Assembly (NCBI GenBank): GCA_025559845.1
Contig: CP048469.1
Coordinates: 124,001 to 188,000 of the forward strand
Direction of reading: 5' to 3'
DNA: 64,000 nucleotides
Origin: Agrobacterium tumefaciens
GTDB taxonomy: Bacteria; Pseudomonadota; Alphaproteobacteria; Rhizobiales; Rhizobiaceae
Shown here: piece by piece, positions 40,982-50,343 of the stretch
Position numbering within the stretch: the stretch's first letter is position 1
Layout: the number at the start of each line of letters is the position of its first letter
Notes under the pieces: generated by a model
Told to the model about the DNA's origin: nothing
Databases searched by the model: none
The model's input: the letters and a program-made list of their open reading frames with translations, nothing else
Program-made: the position numbers and the translations under genes

Positions 40982-43143
40982 GGCAGTGCCGCCTCGTCTT
41001 CAACGGTGGCAATGTGCCGGAAGCCGTCGAGAAGGTCGTCCGGCAGAGGCTCATCCTGAAGGCCGGGAAGTCCCTGGTTCTCCCACCAGTCGCCGGCTTC
41101 GACGTAGTGCTGGCGCATGTAGCCTGCCAGTTGCTGCAGATCCTTCGGCATCACTTCGTCCGGGTCCGGCGCCGGCAATGGCATGCGAACCTTCCACAGG
41201 TTCCCGCCCTCCAGCAATGCGAACGCCTGGCCTTTGGGCAGAGACACCACATGCGCGGGTTCGATCAACGGCACGCTTGTGGTGGTGATGCGATCCTGGG
41301 TGTTGCTGGTGAAGTCCGTCTGGCCGCGAATATCCGAGCTATCGGTGGCGCCGCTCATCAGCGAAGTCGTGTAAACCTCGACCTTGGGAAGCTGTTTGGT
41401 CAACAGCTCTGCCGTGGCCGTTTCGCGTACCCGCAACATGAAGAGATTATTGAAGTTGCCGACGACCTGGCCAGCCTTGGCGCGGTTGCCGATGCGTGCT
41501 TCGATATCGCTCAGCGTCTGGGTATAGGCCGTGACCTGGAGGCCCGCTCCGCCGCCTTTGTTGACCATGGGGATGAACTCATCACCCATCAATTCATTAA
41601 ATTCATCCGCGTGGACGTTGATGGGAATTTTCACCCCGGTAGCCGCGCCGGGAAGGCCGTCATCAATCCCGAATTTGTAGATGTGTCCTGCGACGGATAC
41701 CAGATCGCTGAACATCGAGTTTCCGACCGCCGCCGCGACTTCCGCATCCGACAGGGCATCCAGGCCAACGTAAACAACCGCCCTCTTGCGGATGATCTGC
41801 ATCCAGTCGAAGATCGGCCGCGGGTCGTTCAGGTCGGAATAGTTGGGGGCGAGCAGCTGTGCGGTTTTGCCGGTGGTGAGCTTCTCAAGCAACGGCAACA
41901 ACGACGCGACGATCTTGTCGAAATAGGTGCGGTCATAACGCACTGCCGACCGCAAGCCATCAAGCACGGGGTCGTACACGCGCACCTGAGACAGATACTG
42001 TTCGAGCGCCACCACGCGCTTCTCCCTGCCCATCATGTGCCGGGGCGTGTTCTTGTCGTTGATCCGGCCCTCCAGCTGAACGATGATCTCCCAGGCCTTC
42101 GGCTCATGGCTTGCGAAGTAGCGTTGGGCATATTCGATGAACAGCGCGTCGATGTTCACGACATGTCGCTGGATCAGCAGGTAGTCCGGCCGCTGCCCCA
42201 GCTCCACCAGGGCCCTGGCGATGATGTTGACGAACCGCCATGCAAATTCACGGAATGCAGCGCTATTGCCTTCCCCGGAAAGCTGCCCGGCGATGCGGGT
42301 CGCCACTTCACTGATGCGGCCGAAGCGTCCCACAGCGTTGTAGCGGGCCGAAATGTCGGGCCATCCGAGATGAAACACATAGAATTCGCCCTCACGCCCG
42401 GCGCGTTTGGCCTCGACGTACATCCGCTTCAACAGGTCTGCGTCACCCTTCGGATCGAAGACGATGACCACCTCATGTTCACCGGAGGCGTTGCGCCGAC
42501 GGATGTCCTGGGTGATGAACAATTCCGCGAGCCTGGTCTTGCCAACGCGGGTGGTTCCCAGCACAAGCGAGTGGCCGACGCGTTCGCCGAGCGGCAGGGT
42601 GACGTCGATCTCGTGCGGCTCGATGCCGTGCAGGCGTGGCATGCCTCCCACCGGGGGCAGCGGCCGCGCGGGATTCAATGGGCTGTCCCATGCAATCACC
42701 CGGGCGAGTTTTGAAAGCGGAAACGGCGCGAACTCAAGGCGCTCTTCGACGCGCCGGGCAAGGCGGTAGATCGGCGTGGGTTCGACGTAGCGCCGAAACT
42801 CCGGTCGATAGGTCTGCATCAGCCGGTGGGTGTGGCGTTGATCCCAGCGAAAACCGCGGCCGATAAACAGGCGTTGCCGACTGACCGGCACCTGCCGGCT
42901 GGTCATGACATAGCGAGGCAGGCGGCGGATGTTGCGGCGGTATCGCAAGATAGCCATCGCCTCGCGCAAGCGGATGCCGCCGAACACGAGGAATGCCAGA
43001 GCGCTGCCGAAGCCCAGCAGCGGGCTTAACGCCAGCGACCAGGGTGCCACCATGCACACCAACGCGGCGCCGGCGCAAACCGCAACGGTGTATAGCTCCA
43101 CCGCTGGCCGCAGCAGCACTTCCACCGCATGAGGCTGGGCCAT
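40978..43143 (-). CDS. traD: Type IV coupling protein TraD (SXT TraD type, TIGR03743)
   Basis: 721 aa. Two N-terminal membrane helices (about 18-56), then the cytoplasmic AAA+ domain with Walker A GTTRVGKT at 196-203 (VLGTTRVGKTRLAELF) and Walker B in IPINVHADEFNELMGDEF. The C-terminal part ends with acidic residues typical of relaxosome contact. It links the TraI-DNA complex to the secretion channel and pumps DNA. It precedes the TIGR03747 gene with a four-base overlap. Confidence 0.95.
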   Translation of the reverse strand: MAQPHAVEVLLRPAVELYTVAVCAGAALVCMVAPWSLALSPLLGFGSALAFLVFGGIRLREAMAILRYRRNIRRLPRYVMTSRQVPVSRQRLFIGRGFRWDQRHTHRLMQTYRPEFRRYVEPTPIYRLARRVEERLEFAPFPLSKLARVIAWDSPLNPARPLPPVGGMPRLHGIEPHEIDVTLPLGERVGHSLVLGTTRVGKTRLAELFITQDIRRRNASGEHEVVIVFDPKGDADLLKRMYVEAKRAGREGEFYVFHLGWPDISARYNAVGRFGRISEVATRIAGQLSGEGNSAAFREFAWRFVNIIARALVELGQRPDYLLIQRHVVNIDALFIEYAQRYFASHEPKAWEIIVQLEGRINDKNTPRHMMGREKRVVALEQYLSQVRVYDPVLDGLRSAVRYDRTYFDKIVASLLPLLEKLTTGKTAQLLAPNYSDLNDPRPIFDWMQIIRKRAVVYVGLDALSDAEVAAAVGNSMFSDLVSVAGHIYKFGIDDGLPGAATGVKIPINVHADEFNELMGDEFIPMVNKGGGAGLQVTAYTQTLSDIEARIGNRAKAGQVVGNFNNLFMLRVRETATAELLTKQLPKVEVYTTSLMSGATDSSDIRGQTDFTSNTQDRITTTSVPLIEPAHVVSLPKGQAFALLEGGNLWKVRMPLPAPDPDEVMPKDLQQLAGYMRQHYVEAGDWWENQGLPGLQDEPLPDDLLDGFRHIATVEDEAALP

Positions 43144-43153
43144 GATGGCGCAC

Positions 43154-43705
43154 TCACTGCTCGATGCCGGTGGCGGTGATCAGGACCGGGTAATGCCGCA
43201 GTCCCAACCGCTGCGCGAGGTCGTCACCCGATACCGGAGACAACGTGAGCTCGGGAGCCAGCTTGCGCAACCCAGCAAGTGTCTCCGCCGATCCGACATT
43301 GACCACGAGACCGATGGCGCTGATTTCGTGCAGCGCCGCTTTGCGCTCAATCAACCAGGCGCGAGAGCGTTCGTCATCACCGATGAGGAAAACGGGGGCC
43401 AGGCCTGGTGCCTGGATCACCCTGCGAGGTTCATCGCCGGGCGACAGCCGCTCCGAGCGCACGGGCAGCATATCGGCTTCGCTGAAGGTCTTGCCTGCGG
43501 ACGGCGGCACAGAGATCTGCGGCGGGTTCGGTTGGCCCTGGCGTGGTGGCAGGTCCAGCGCCTGGTAGTAAGGCAAGGCCGACCTGCCTCCATGGTCCTC
43601 GACCACCACGAGAGGCGGTTGGCCTGCCAGGGCTGGCAGACCACCGGAACATAACAGGGCGCAAACAATCGGCCTCGCGGCAACGGCAGTGAAGGTAGGC
43701 TTCAT
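43154..43705 (-). CDS. ICE protein of the TIGR03765 (PFL_4695) family
   Basis: 183 aa exported protein. A signal peptide (ARPIVCALLCSGGLPALAG) leads to a compact mature domain with PLVVVEDHGGRSALPYYQ, typical of the family. The start at 43705 overlaps the upstream transglycosylase gene (ATGA). Periplasmic, role unknown. It precedes traD by ten bases. Confidence 0.88.
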   Translation of the reverse strand: MKPTFTAVAARPIVCALLCSGGLPALAGQPPLVVVEDHGGRSALPYYQALDLPPRQGQPNPPQISVPPSAGKTFSEADMLPVRSERLSPGDEPRRVIQAPGLAPVFLIGDDERSRAWLIERKAALHEISAIGLVVNVGSAETLAGLRKLAPELTLSPVSGDDLAQRLGLRHYPVLITATGIEQ

Positions 43706-44274
43706 GGGGTATTCCTCCTGGTGGAAGCGTCAGCACGGGAAGGACCCACCACACGCGCCAGGTGCTGACTGACGCTGCGCCGGTAGCGCGCGGCGGGGGC
43801 GCCGCCAGCCGGGCGGTGATAGCGACCGATCGCGAGCAACCAGTCTTCGCCCGGCGTATGCTGTTCACGCAGGATTTCGGCCGCGATCGCGAGGTTGCGA
43901 TATGGATCGAGCAGGTCGCAGGGGTGGCTGTAGCGATGCTTCTGGTAACCCAGGTTGATCTGAGCCAGTCCCGCGTCGATACGAGTTGGCGGCACTTCGC
44001 GCAACGCTTTGTTCAGCCCGCTGCATGCCTCGGCGTGGCTGCCGAAACGGCGGGCGGTTCCAGCGACGTTCAGGGTCCAGGGCCATGGGACCAGTCGGCC
44101 ACCACGCCGCAAACCGCTCTCCTGCAGCGCAACGGCATAGAGCACCGGGGACGGAATATCCGCACGCTGCGCCGCGACCTGGTAGGCAGGAGGCGGTATC
44201 TCCTGTGCCCTGGCGAGCGCGGTTCCGGCGATCGAGACGGCCAGAACTGCAAGCAGGCGCGCATAGCGGTTCAT
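43702..44274 (-). CDS. Lytic transglycosylase (SLT domain) for mating-channel insertion
   Basis: 190 aa, starting at 44274 (MNRYARLLAVLAVSIAG); an ATG four codons earlier is in frame. Signal peptide (to about 23), then a short goose-lysozyme-like SLT domain with the catalytic Glu in AVALQESG (E52), GLAQINLGY and AIGRYHRP. It opens peptidoglycan locally so the secretion complex can cross. The start overlaps the upstream stop (ATGA). Confidence 0.92.
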   Translation of the reverse strand: MNRYARLLAVLAVSIAGTALARAQEIPPPAYQVAAQRADIPSPVLYAVALQESGLRRGGRLVPWPWTLNVAGTARRFGSHAEACSGLNKALREVPPTRIDAGLAQINLGYQKHRYSHPCDLLDPYRNLAIAAEILREQHTPGEDWLLAIGRYHRPAGGAPAARYRRSVSQHLARVVGPSRADASTRRNTP

Positions 44275-45011
44275 TGCCTTTGCCATTCGCCGCCGATCTG
44301 CCGCACGACGGCTGGCAGATCCCCTTGCAGGCCCAGCGACAACCAGCGGCCTGCATCATGGTTGAGGGTGATGGAGCCGCTACGAACACGGGCGGGGTCA
44401 ATCCGGGCACGCTTGGCCCAATCGCGGATGCGGGCATCATCCTGGCGGCTGCCGACCATGTAGAGGTCGAATTCGGCCCCGGAGGTCTGCAATTGCTGGA
44501 CAAGCTGGCCGCATGGGGCACAACCGTCCTTTATGAATACGGCCAACCGGTTCCCATCGCCCGGCACGCCGGTTGCGCTGGAAGTCTGGTTGGCCCCCGG
44601 CAGATTGACGCGCTGCATGCCCGGATGCAGGCGTTGCCAGGCAGCGTCATAAGCACGCTGGTAAGCCAGTGTTTTCTCGACACGGCGCGCTTCGACCTGA
44701 ACCTGCAGTTCGGCGTAGCGCCGGCGCTCTTCATCTGAACGCGCTTCGATGCCGAGCGCGGTAAGCGGATCGAGATTGGGAGAAAAAATGCCCAACGGAC
44801 CACGCATCACCTCCCGGTAACGTGTCCATTCCTCCAGGCGCAGCCCCCAGTCGCGAGCGTTCTGCTCCTCGCTGTTGCTCGCTGTTGTCGCCTGTTCCTG
44901 ACCAGGTACAACAGGTGACGTGGACGTGCGGGTGTTCTGTGCTGATACGGGGGAGATGACGCCCACGGCAAGGTTGGTAGCTAGGGCAAGCGAAATGATC
45001 ATACGGTTCAT
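44271..45011 (-). CDS. ICE protein of the TIGR03759 family
   Basis: 246 aa exported protein, PFL_4693 family. A signal peptide (SLALATNLAVGVISPVSAQ) is followed by a conserved helical region (RDWGLRLEEWTRYREVMRGPLGIFSPNLDPLTALGIEA) and a C-terminal thioredoxin-like part with a CXXC motif (IKDGCAPCGQLVQQLQ). The CAPC motif suggests a disulfide role or fold remnant. Gene overlaps the next by four bases. Confidence 0.9.
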   Translation of the reverse strand: MNRMIISLALATNLAVGVISPVSAQNTRTSTSPVVPGQEQATTASNSEEQNARDWGLRLEEWTRYREVMRGPLGIFSPNLDPLTALGIEARSDEERRRYAELQVQVEARRVEKTLAYQRAYDAAWQRLHPGMQRVNLPGANQTSSATGVPGDGNRLAVFIKDGCAPCGQLVQQLQTSGAEFDLYMVGSRQDDARIRDWAKRARIDPARVRSGSITLNHDAGRWLSLGLQGDLPAVVRQIGGEWQRQ

Positions 45012-45020
45012 CTGGCCCTC

Positions 45021-45668
45021 CTATGGCGCTAGCACGCGAAGAACCTGACCGTTGTTCTGGAATACGGCGGTACGGTCTTCGATGGTTTCCAGCCGCCAGC
45101 CAGCCTCTGATTCACCGGGCCGCAATACGCCGGTCAGTAGCGAGGAAGCTCCTCCCGCGGGCTGGATCGACAAGAAGCGTTCACCGCCCCGCATTTCGAG
45201 ACCGACAACCTTGAATGGAGGAACCGCCGCTTTGGTCCTGGAGGCCTGGCTCTTCCGCGTGCGGGTTGGGGTGGGCACGACCTGAGCGGCTTTCGCCAGG
45301 CGGGCTTCCAGTTGCTCGATGCGGCTATGCAACGGGGCAAGGCTATCGGCCGTCAGCCGTTCGCCGAGGGCCTGCCCGATCCTGGAAACCCGTTGCTCGA
45401 TGGCCTGACGCTCGGTCTCGAACTGTGTGGTCGTCAACGCGGCAGGCTGCTGACGCTGCGCTTCGAGCTGCTGACCCAGTTCTGCCAGCCGGGCCTCCAG
45501 GGCTGCGACTTGCGTGCTCTGTGCGCTGCCGCCTGCCTCGGTGGCAAGGTTGGACAACGCCACGTGATTCACCACTGCTCCCGTGCTGATTAGCAAGACC
45601 CAGGTGATGGTGGCCACGCGCAGCAGCGGTACGCGCGAGCGACGGGGAGAGCCAGGGATGTTGGTCAT
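45021..45668 (-). CDS. ICE membrane-anchored coiled-coil protein
   Basis: 215 aa, starting at 45668 (MTNIPGSPRRSRVPLLRVA), which overlaps the end of the PilL gene by four bases (ATGA); the longer frame is not coding. A single N-terminal membrane helix (about 15-36) precedes a coiled coil (about 50-120, LEARLAELGQQLEAQRQQ) and a basic linker (TPTRTRKSQASRTKAA) to a compact C-terminal domain (FKVVGLEMRGGERFLSI...GWRLETIEDRTAVF). It resembles inner-membrane PilN/PilP-like accessory proteins in layout. Conserved in the ICE class; role unknown. Confidence 0.82.
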   Translation of the reverse strand: MTNIPGSPRRSRVPLLRVATITWVLLISTGAVVNHVALSNLATEAGGSAQSTQVAALEARLAELGQQLEAQRQQPAALTTTQFETERQAIEQRVSRIGQALGERLTADSLAPLHSRIEQLEARLAKAAQVVPTPTRTRKSQASRTKAAVPPFKVVGLEMRGGERFLSIQPAGGASSLLTGVLRPGESEAGWRLETIEDRTAVFQNNGQVLRVLAP

Positions 45669-46249
45669 GGCCGCACCTCCGTTGTAAGCGGACGTCTTTC
45701 GACATGACCGGTCGCCTTCAAGGCTGACTGCGGAGTCGATTGGGCCTGACTTGATGACGGCTGCTGAGCGCGGTTGAAGCAAATCCGGCGAGCGCCATCA
45801 TCGACTTTCAGATCCCACGCAGGACCTGCCAACGTCAGCAGAGCATCGCGCAGCAGCATCGGCCCCAGCCGATAGTGAGATGCGGGCAGCGGCAATGAGT
45901 TGAGCGCGGTGATGTCGCCCACAGAGCAAAGTTGGTAGCCGGAACGCAGCAGAACGTGACGCAGCGCATCGCCTACTGTCGCGCTGCGCGTATCGGGTAT
46001 GGCGACATCGACCACCTGCAGCAACAGGTCTTGCTGTGCCGATGCCGGCGCCAGTTCGACCAGTGTGTAACGGCCATAGCGAACGACGGGTACGAATTCC
46101 GGCTTCTGTTTTGCCGGCGCGATTGCCGGCTTCTCGATCGGGGCGGTCTTGGGCGGAGGCGTTGTCGTCGCGCAGCCGCTCATCAGTACGGCGGCGATCA
46201 GCAGGCCGCAGCCCGCTAGACGGCGATGAAGGTGGCTGAATGGTTGCAT
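45665..46249 (-). CDS. pilL: PilL-type lipoprotein (N-terminal domain)
   Basis: 194 aa. Lipoprotein signal with lipobox MSGC (CGLLIAAVLMSGCATTTPPP), a proline-rich stretch and the PilL_N domain (VRYGRYTLVELAPASAQQDLLLQVVDVAIP, ATVGDALRHVLLRSGYQLC). In ICE mating systems PilL takes part in a type IVb-like pilus or in the outer-membrane part. It is the first gene of the operon that runs down to traD, and immediately right of it lies the low-GC cargo block. Confidence 0.9.
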   Translation of the reverse strand: MQPFSHLHRRLAGCGLLIAAVLMSGCATTTPPPKTAPIEKPAIAPAKQKPEFVPVVRYGRYTLVELAPASAQQDLLLQVVDVAIPDTRSATVGDALRHVLLRSGYQLCSVGDITALNSLPLPASHYRLGPMLLRDALLTLAGPAWDLKVDDGARRICFNRAQQPSSSQAQSTPQSALKATGHVERRPLTTEVRP

Positions 46250-46510
46250 GTGTCGGTTCTCTGGGACGTTGAACCGACACCATCGCTGTTGATGGCAGGA
46301 GCATCAGCAAACAAAGGGATTTGCTGGCTCCCCTTATTTCTAGTTTCAGAAAACCGGAGCGCGCCACGGCGCGCTCCTATGACATCAGTGAAATGCTCGG
46401 CAGCAAGACACGGGCGCTATCGATGCCGTAAAAGCCGCCCATTATCTAAATCAGCAAACGCCTCACTGCGACGGAAGAAATGTGAGCCAAAACCAAAAAT
46501 GGGCAATTCG
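46250..46510. other. Non-coding junction between pilL and the MFS gene
   Basis: 261 bases with no gene. It carries the 22-base palindrome at 46356-46377 and the promoter side of pilL. Base composition changes within it, from GC-rich backbone to AT-richer cargo near 46440-46500. Confidence 0.4.
46356..46377 (-). terminator. Near-perfect palindrome, probable terminator of the cargo operon
   Basis: GGAGCGCGCC (46356-46365) and GGCGCGCTCC (46368-46377) pair fully, with AC between. It lies 134 bases after the MFS stop. On the minus strand GGTTTTC follows, a weak T-run. It may isolate the cargo operon from pilL. Confidence 0.55.
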
Positions 46511-47719
46511 CTACGTTAAGACGCGATCACTCTCTCCGGAACGAATGTATGGGTTAGCCATGGCTGGCAGGATCGCGAGAATTGCTAGGGCTGCCATCGC
46601 CACACCGAGAAGTAGAGTCGAGTGGAGGCCATATTTATCCACCAATGCTGAGCCAACCGCGCTGCTGATAATAATGCCGAGAGTAATAAAGGATGAGTGA
46701 ACGGTATTCACTAGGGGGGAAGCGTTTCCTGCGCGCTGTACTCGGATTGTCATCGCCGGATTCATTGTGACGCCTACGAGGCCGATTGCGATCATGAAAA
46801 TCAGCGCGACAGGGGCGATTTGCGTCCATATCGCCAGTCCGGCTAGAAACAACGCATTCAGGATAGTTCCTCCGAGAAGGGTGACGACAGTATGGCGATC
46901 AGCGAGCCGAGCCACTATGCTATTTCCGATCACCGTGGCGGCACCGTAGGCAAACAGTAGCCATGGAACGGTGCCCAGGGCAAATCCAGAGAGTTCCGTG
47001 AGAATTGGAGTAAAGAAGCTAAATGCCGCAAAAGTGGCCCCAATGATAAGCGTGCTTGAGAGAAGGGCAAAGATCAGTTGAGGGCGCATGAAGACTGCCG
47101 CCTGTTCCTTGATTGACAGCACTGACTCCGGAGTATCACTTTCGGCCGGTGGGTTGTGAACGAAGAATATAGTTAGGATACCCGCCACGGCGGTAGCAAT
47201 TGCAATTGCCCAGAAGGCCGACTGCCATCCGAACCGTGCGCCAATAAGCGTGGCAGCAGGAAGGCCTAGAAGTGTCCCAAGCATGAGCCCATTCATTGCG
47301 ACCCCAATGGCCCGCCCGCGCATTTTCACGTCAACAAGACGCGCGCATAGGGAGATAGCTACCCCGAAGAACGCTTGCGAAGCCACGCCTGTGACCACTC
47401 GTGCCACGACCATAACACCGTAGCTGGAGGCGAAAGTAGCGATGACGTTTCCAATCAGAAAAATCGCAAGGATTATGAGAAGACTGGTCTTTGGTGATAA
47501 GCGGTGCAGGAGGAAGACAAGCACAGGCCCGCCAACGGCCATAGCGACAGCGAATACGGTGACAAGATAACCAATCTGGGCGATTGTCGTATCAAGACCC
47601 TCTGCGAGTTGTGGCATGAGCCCTGCGACTGCAAACTCGCTCATAACCATGGCAAATATCCCGATTGCCAAAATATACACGGCACCGGGGACTTTCTTAG
47701 TTTCTAGTGAATTCTGCAT
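46511..47719 (-). CDS. MFS exporter (DHA1, AraJ/Cmx-like)
   Basis: 402 aa, twelve membrane helices. The N-terminal half contains EFAVAGLMPQLAEGL, typical of DHA1 drug and sugar efflux proteins, and the loop 2-3 region FLLHRLSPKTSLL. Codon use is less GC-rich than in the tra genes, like the rest of this block. It is the last gene of the 54321-46511 run of seven minus-strand genes; 96 bases separate it from the FAD oxidase gene. Likely exports a product or a toxic compound handled by the preceding enzymes. Confidence 0.88.
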   Translation of the reverse strand: MQNSLETKKVPGAVYILAIGIFAMVMSEFAVAGLMPQLAEGLDTTIAQIGYLVTVFAVAMAVGGPVLVFLLHRLSPKTSLLIILAIFLIGNVIATFASSYGVMVVARVVTGVASQAFFGVAISLCARLVDVKMRGRAIGVAMNGLMLGTLLGLPAATLIGARFGWQSAFWAIAIATAVAGILTIFFVHNPPAESDTPESVLSIKEQAAVFMRPQLIFALLSSTLIIGATFAAFSFFTPILTELSGFALGTVPWLLFAYGAATVIGNSIVARLADRHTVVTLLGGTILNALFLAGLAIWTQIAPVALIFMIAIGLVGVTMNPAMTIRVQRAGNASPLVNTVHSSFITLGIIISSAVGSALVDKYGLHSTLLLGVAMAALAILAILPAMANPYIRSGESDRVLT

Positions 47720-47815
47720 TTGTTGAGTTCTCTCTCGTCGTCTTATCCAGATTGATATTTGGGATTGGAAATCTCGCTACTGCAGCAAGGAAATCCAACC
47801 TCTACACGGTCATGT

Positions 47816-49495
47816 TCAACTGCGAATTGAGAGGGAGTGGCGGAAAATATTCGCAGGGTCCCATGCTCGCTTGACCTTCTGGAGTCGTGGATAGTTGTTC
47901 TTGTAATAGAGGTCATGCCATTGGTACGTTGACGTGTTGTACCTGGCATCTGCGAGATCACTATCGGGGTAATTTATGTATGCCCCGTCCGTAACTCCGC
48001 CGATCGCCGGTACTCCATCAGTCTCGGCGAAGGTGTCGGCATAGAAGCTCCTGATCCAATGCAAATGCGTTGCATCGTTGGTGGCATCTGACCAAATATT
48101 CTGGAATAGTGCTTTAATAACGGAATCGCGTTGCGCCGACGAGGTTTCTTCATCCGACTTCGAATTGATGGCTCCTCCATATGAGAGAAGGATGATTGAT
48201 GCGTCAGGATTTCCGTAGTTCTTGTCGCTGAGATACCGATAAATTGCTGAGAGTTGTGTATCGGTAAAACGGCTTCGGAAGTAGGCAGATTTGATGCCAA
48301 CGCGAGCATCAGGGTTGAGGCCGATAATATCGGGTGCCCCCGTCATTCGGACTGCCTGCCACCAAGGAATCTCTGTGGTCTTGAACAGACGTGGCATGGG
48401 TCCAAGCTCTCCGCTTCCAACCGTCATGGGCTGCGGTTCGATCACGCCGGAACTCACTGTTCGAACGAAGTCCTCAACGATCGCATGAGCGCTTGCCACG
48501 GATGCATCAATCTGAATGAACATGCTGACATGCCCATGGGCTATGGAATTGACGTTGAAGAGAGTGCTCAATTGAGAGTGCGGCGTGCCGGGGCTACTGT
48601 TCTCCTCATGCCAGGTACTGTAGTTCGTTAGGAGCCGCTTGAAACGATTCTCGTCGAGTGCATTCCAAGCAAAATCGATGGCTCGTACGAGAACCGTACT
48701 TGGTGGTTCTACAAGTCCGCGCTCGGTGTTTGGAGTGTGGAACCAGTAGCGAGTGACAATTCCGAAGTTACCGCCACCGCCGCCGGTGTGAGCCCACCAT
48801 AGATCATAAGCAGGATCACTAGGATCATTTGTCGCGATAGTTGTATTGACGTTTCCACGAGCATCTACATGAGTTATCTCGACTGCACGTAGGTGGTCTA
48901 CGACCAGGCCAAATTGGCGGGAGAGAAATCCGTATCCACCGCCTGCAACATGCCCGCCTACACCAACACTGTGGCATACACCACCAGGAAGGGTGACACG
49001 ATGATTTCGATAAAGGGAGTCGAATACTTCGAATAGTCGTGCCCCTGCACCGACAACATAGGCATTTCGATCAGAGTCGAAATCAACGATGTTTAACGGC
49101 GAAAGATCGAACAACATACGAATTCCATCGTGCGCAATGAAATCGGATGCACAGTGTCCCCCACTGCGCACCCCCACACCGAAACCTCTATTAACAGCCT
49201 CTTGCAGGCCTCGTGCCGCATCATCGGCATTCCGCACGAGCTTAACGACATCTGGGTGTCCTACGAACCTGTTGTTGATACCCGACTGGAAGGCTGAGTA
49301 TCGAGGGTCGTTGGGATAGATTTCTTTGGCGTCGACCGTGGGAGCTATGAAGTTCTCTCGTCTAGGTTGAGACAGAGCGGACCCCGCTGCTGTGATGCCT
49401 ACACCGAGAGCTGCACCGGCGGCTCCCACAAGAACCGTTCTGCGTGTGACCAGATTGTCCAGTATGCCGTTTAAACCTACGGAATCTTTGCTCAT
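47816..49495 (-). CDS. Tat-exported FAD-linked oxidase, BBE-type
   Basis: 559 aa. A twin-arginine signal (TRRTVLVGAAGAALGVGITAAGSALS, Arg 18-19) leads to an FAD_binding_4 domain and a C-terminal berberine-bridge-enzyme domain (AYINYPDSDL, YYKNNYPRLQKVKRAWDPANIF). Bicovalent flavin attachment is expected: H114 in VRSGGHC and C174 in GGVCHSVGVGG. Such enzymes oxidise alcohols, sugars, or polyketide and alkaloid intermediates with oxygen. It overlaps the SDR gene by four bases. Found in actinobacteria, fungi and some proteobacteria; transfer is likely. Confidence 0.92.
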   Translation of the reverse strand: MSKDSVGLNGILDNLVTRRTVLVGAAGAALGVGITAAGSALSQPRRENFIAPTVDAKEIYPNDPRYSAFQSGINNRFVGHPDVVKLVRNADDAARGLQEAVNRGFGVGVRSGGHCASDFIAHDGIRMLFDLSPLNIVDFDSDRNAYVVGAGARLFEVFDSLYRNHRVTLPGGVCHSVGVGGHVAGGGYGFLSRQFGLVVDHLRAVEITHVDARGNVNTTIATNDPSDPAYDLWWAHTGGGGGNFGIVTRYWFHTPNTERGLVEPPSTVLVRAIDFAWNALDENRFKRLLTNYSTWHEENSSPGTPHSQLSTLFNVNSIAHGHVSMFIQIDASVASAHAIVEDFVRTVSSGVIEPQPMTVGSGELGPMPRLFKTTEIPWWQAVRMTGAPDIIGLNPDARVGIKSAYFRSRFTDTQLSAIYRYLSDKNYGNPDASIILLSYGGAINSKSDEETSSAQRDSVIKALFQNIWSDATNDATHLHWIRSFYADTFAETDGVPAIGGVTDGAYINYPDSDLADARYNTSTYQWHDLYYKNNYPRLQKVKRAWDPANIFRHSLSIRS

Positions 49496-50274
49496 GTGTT
49501 CGTACCTCCATCGACAGCGAGAGTGGTGCCGGTGATGTAGGAGGCCTCATTGCTAGCTAGGAAAACAGCAACGCGCGCAATTTCGGACGGCTCGCCATAT
49601 CGGCCCAGAATCGTACTGGCCCGCTGAAAGTCAGAGGACGGCCCATTTTGGGGGTTCATATCAGTGTCAATTGAGCCGGGAGCAATCTCATTGACCCGAA
49701 TCCCCCGGGCCGCCATATCGCGGGCGAGGCCTCGGGTGAATCCGGTGATAGCAGCTTTGCTGGTCGCGTATGAACTGAATCCTGCCGTCGGTACGCGTGA
49801 ACCGAGGCAACTGCCAATGTTGATGATCGAGCCTCCCCGGGGAATGTGTTGAACGACGGTCTGTGTTACGAGGAACGGACCAACGATATTTGTCTGGAAT
49901 GTTCGCGTGAGGATTTCAGGCGAGATCTCGGTGAACTCGGGCGCGCTCATGTCGGCATATCCGGCGTTGTTCACGAGTACATCGACAGTGCCCCCCAATG
50001 CCGTGATCGCCTCGTTGATTGCAAGAGCAATGGTGTCTGCGCGCTCCAAATCCAGATGAACGGCGTGAGCCTGACAACTCGGGGAATTACGTTCAATGTG
50101 ACGAACAGTGTCCTCGGCTTCCTTCTGTCCATTCCGGTATGTGATCGCTACGTTGTAACCCGCAAGCGCGAATTGCGCGGCGATGGCCGCCCCGATCCCG
50201 CGATTGCCGCCGGTGATGAGGGCTGTCCTACCTATAGTGGTGGCGGCAGTCTCGGGGCGTATGGTTTGAGTCAT
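49492..50274 (-). CDS. Short-chain dehydrogenase/reductase
   Basis: 260 aa classical SDR. Cofactor motif TGGNRGIG at 21-28, NNAG at 102-105, catalytic Tyr169 and Lys173 in SYATSK, and PG near 198. NADPH preference is suggested by the Arg after the second strand (YRNGQ). It is coupled to the downstream FAD oxidase gene (ATGA overlap). It probably interconverts an alcohol and ketone in the same pathway as the oxidases. Confidence 0.92.
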   Translation of the reverse strand: MTQTIRPETAATTIGRTALITGGNRGIGAAIAAQFALAGYNVAITYRNGQKEAEDTVRHIERNSPSCQAHAVHLDLERADTIALAINEAITALGGTVDVLVNNAGYADMSAPEFTEISPEILTRTFQTNIVGPFLVTQTVVQHIPRGGSIINIGSCLGSRVPTAGFSSYATSKAAITGFTRGLARDMAARGIRVNEIAPGSIDTDMNPQNGPSSDFQRASTILGRYGEPSEIARVAVFLASNEASYITGTTLAVDGGTNT

Positions 50275-50343
50275 ATTTTCACTCCTTTCCTAGTTCGGGT
50301 TCGTTGACGTTGTGAGGCGCCCTCCAAGGGCGAATTTTCAGTT

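Noticed and set aside
41014..42714. 566-codon plus-strand frame
   Set aside because: Antisense to traD, which has an intact Walker A motif.
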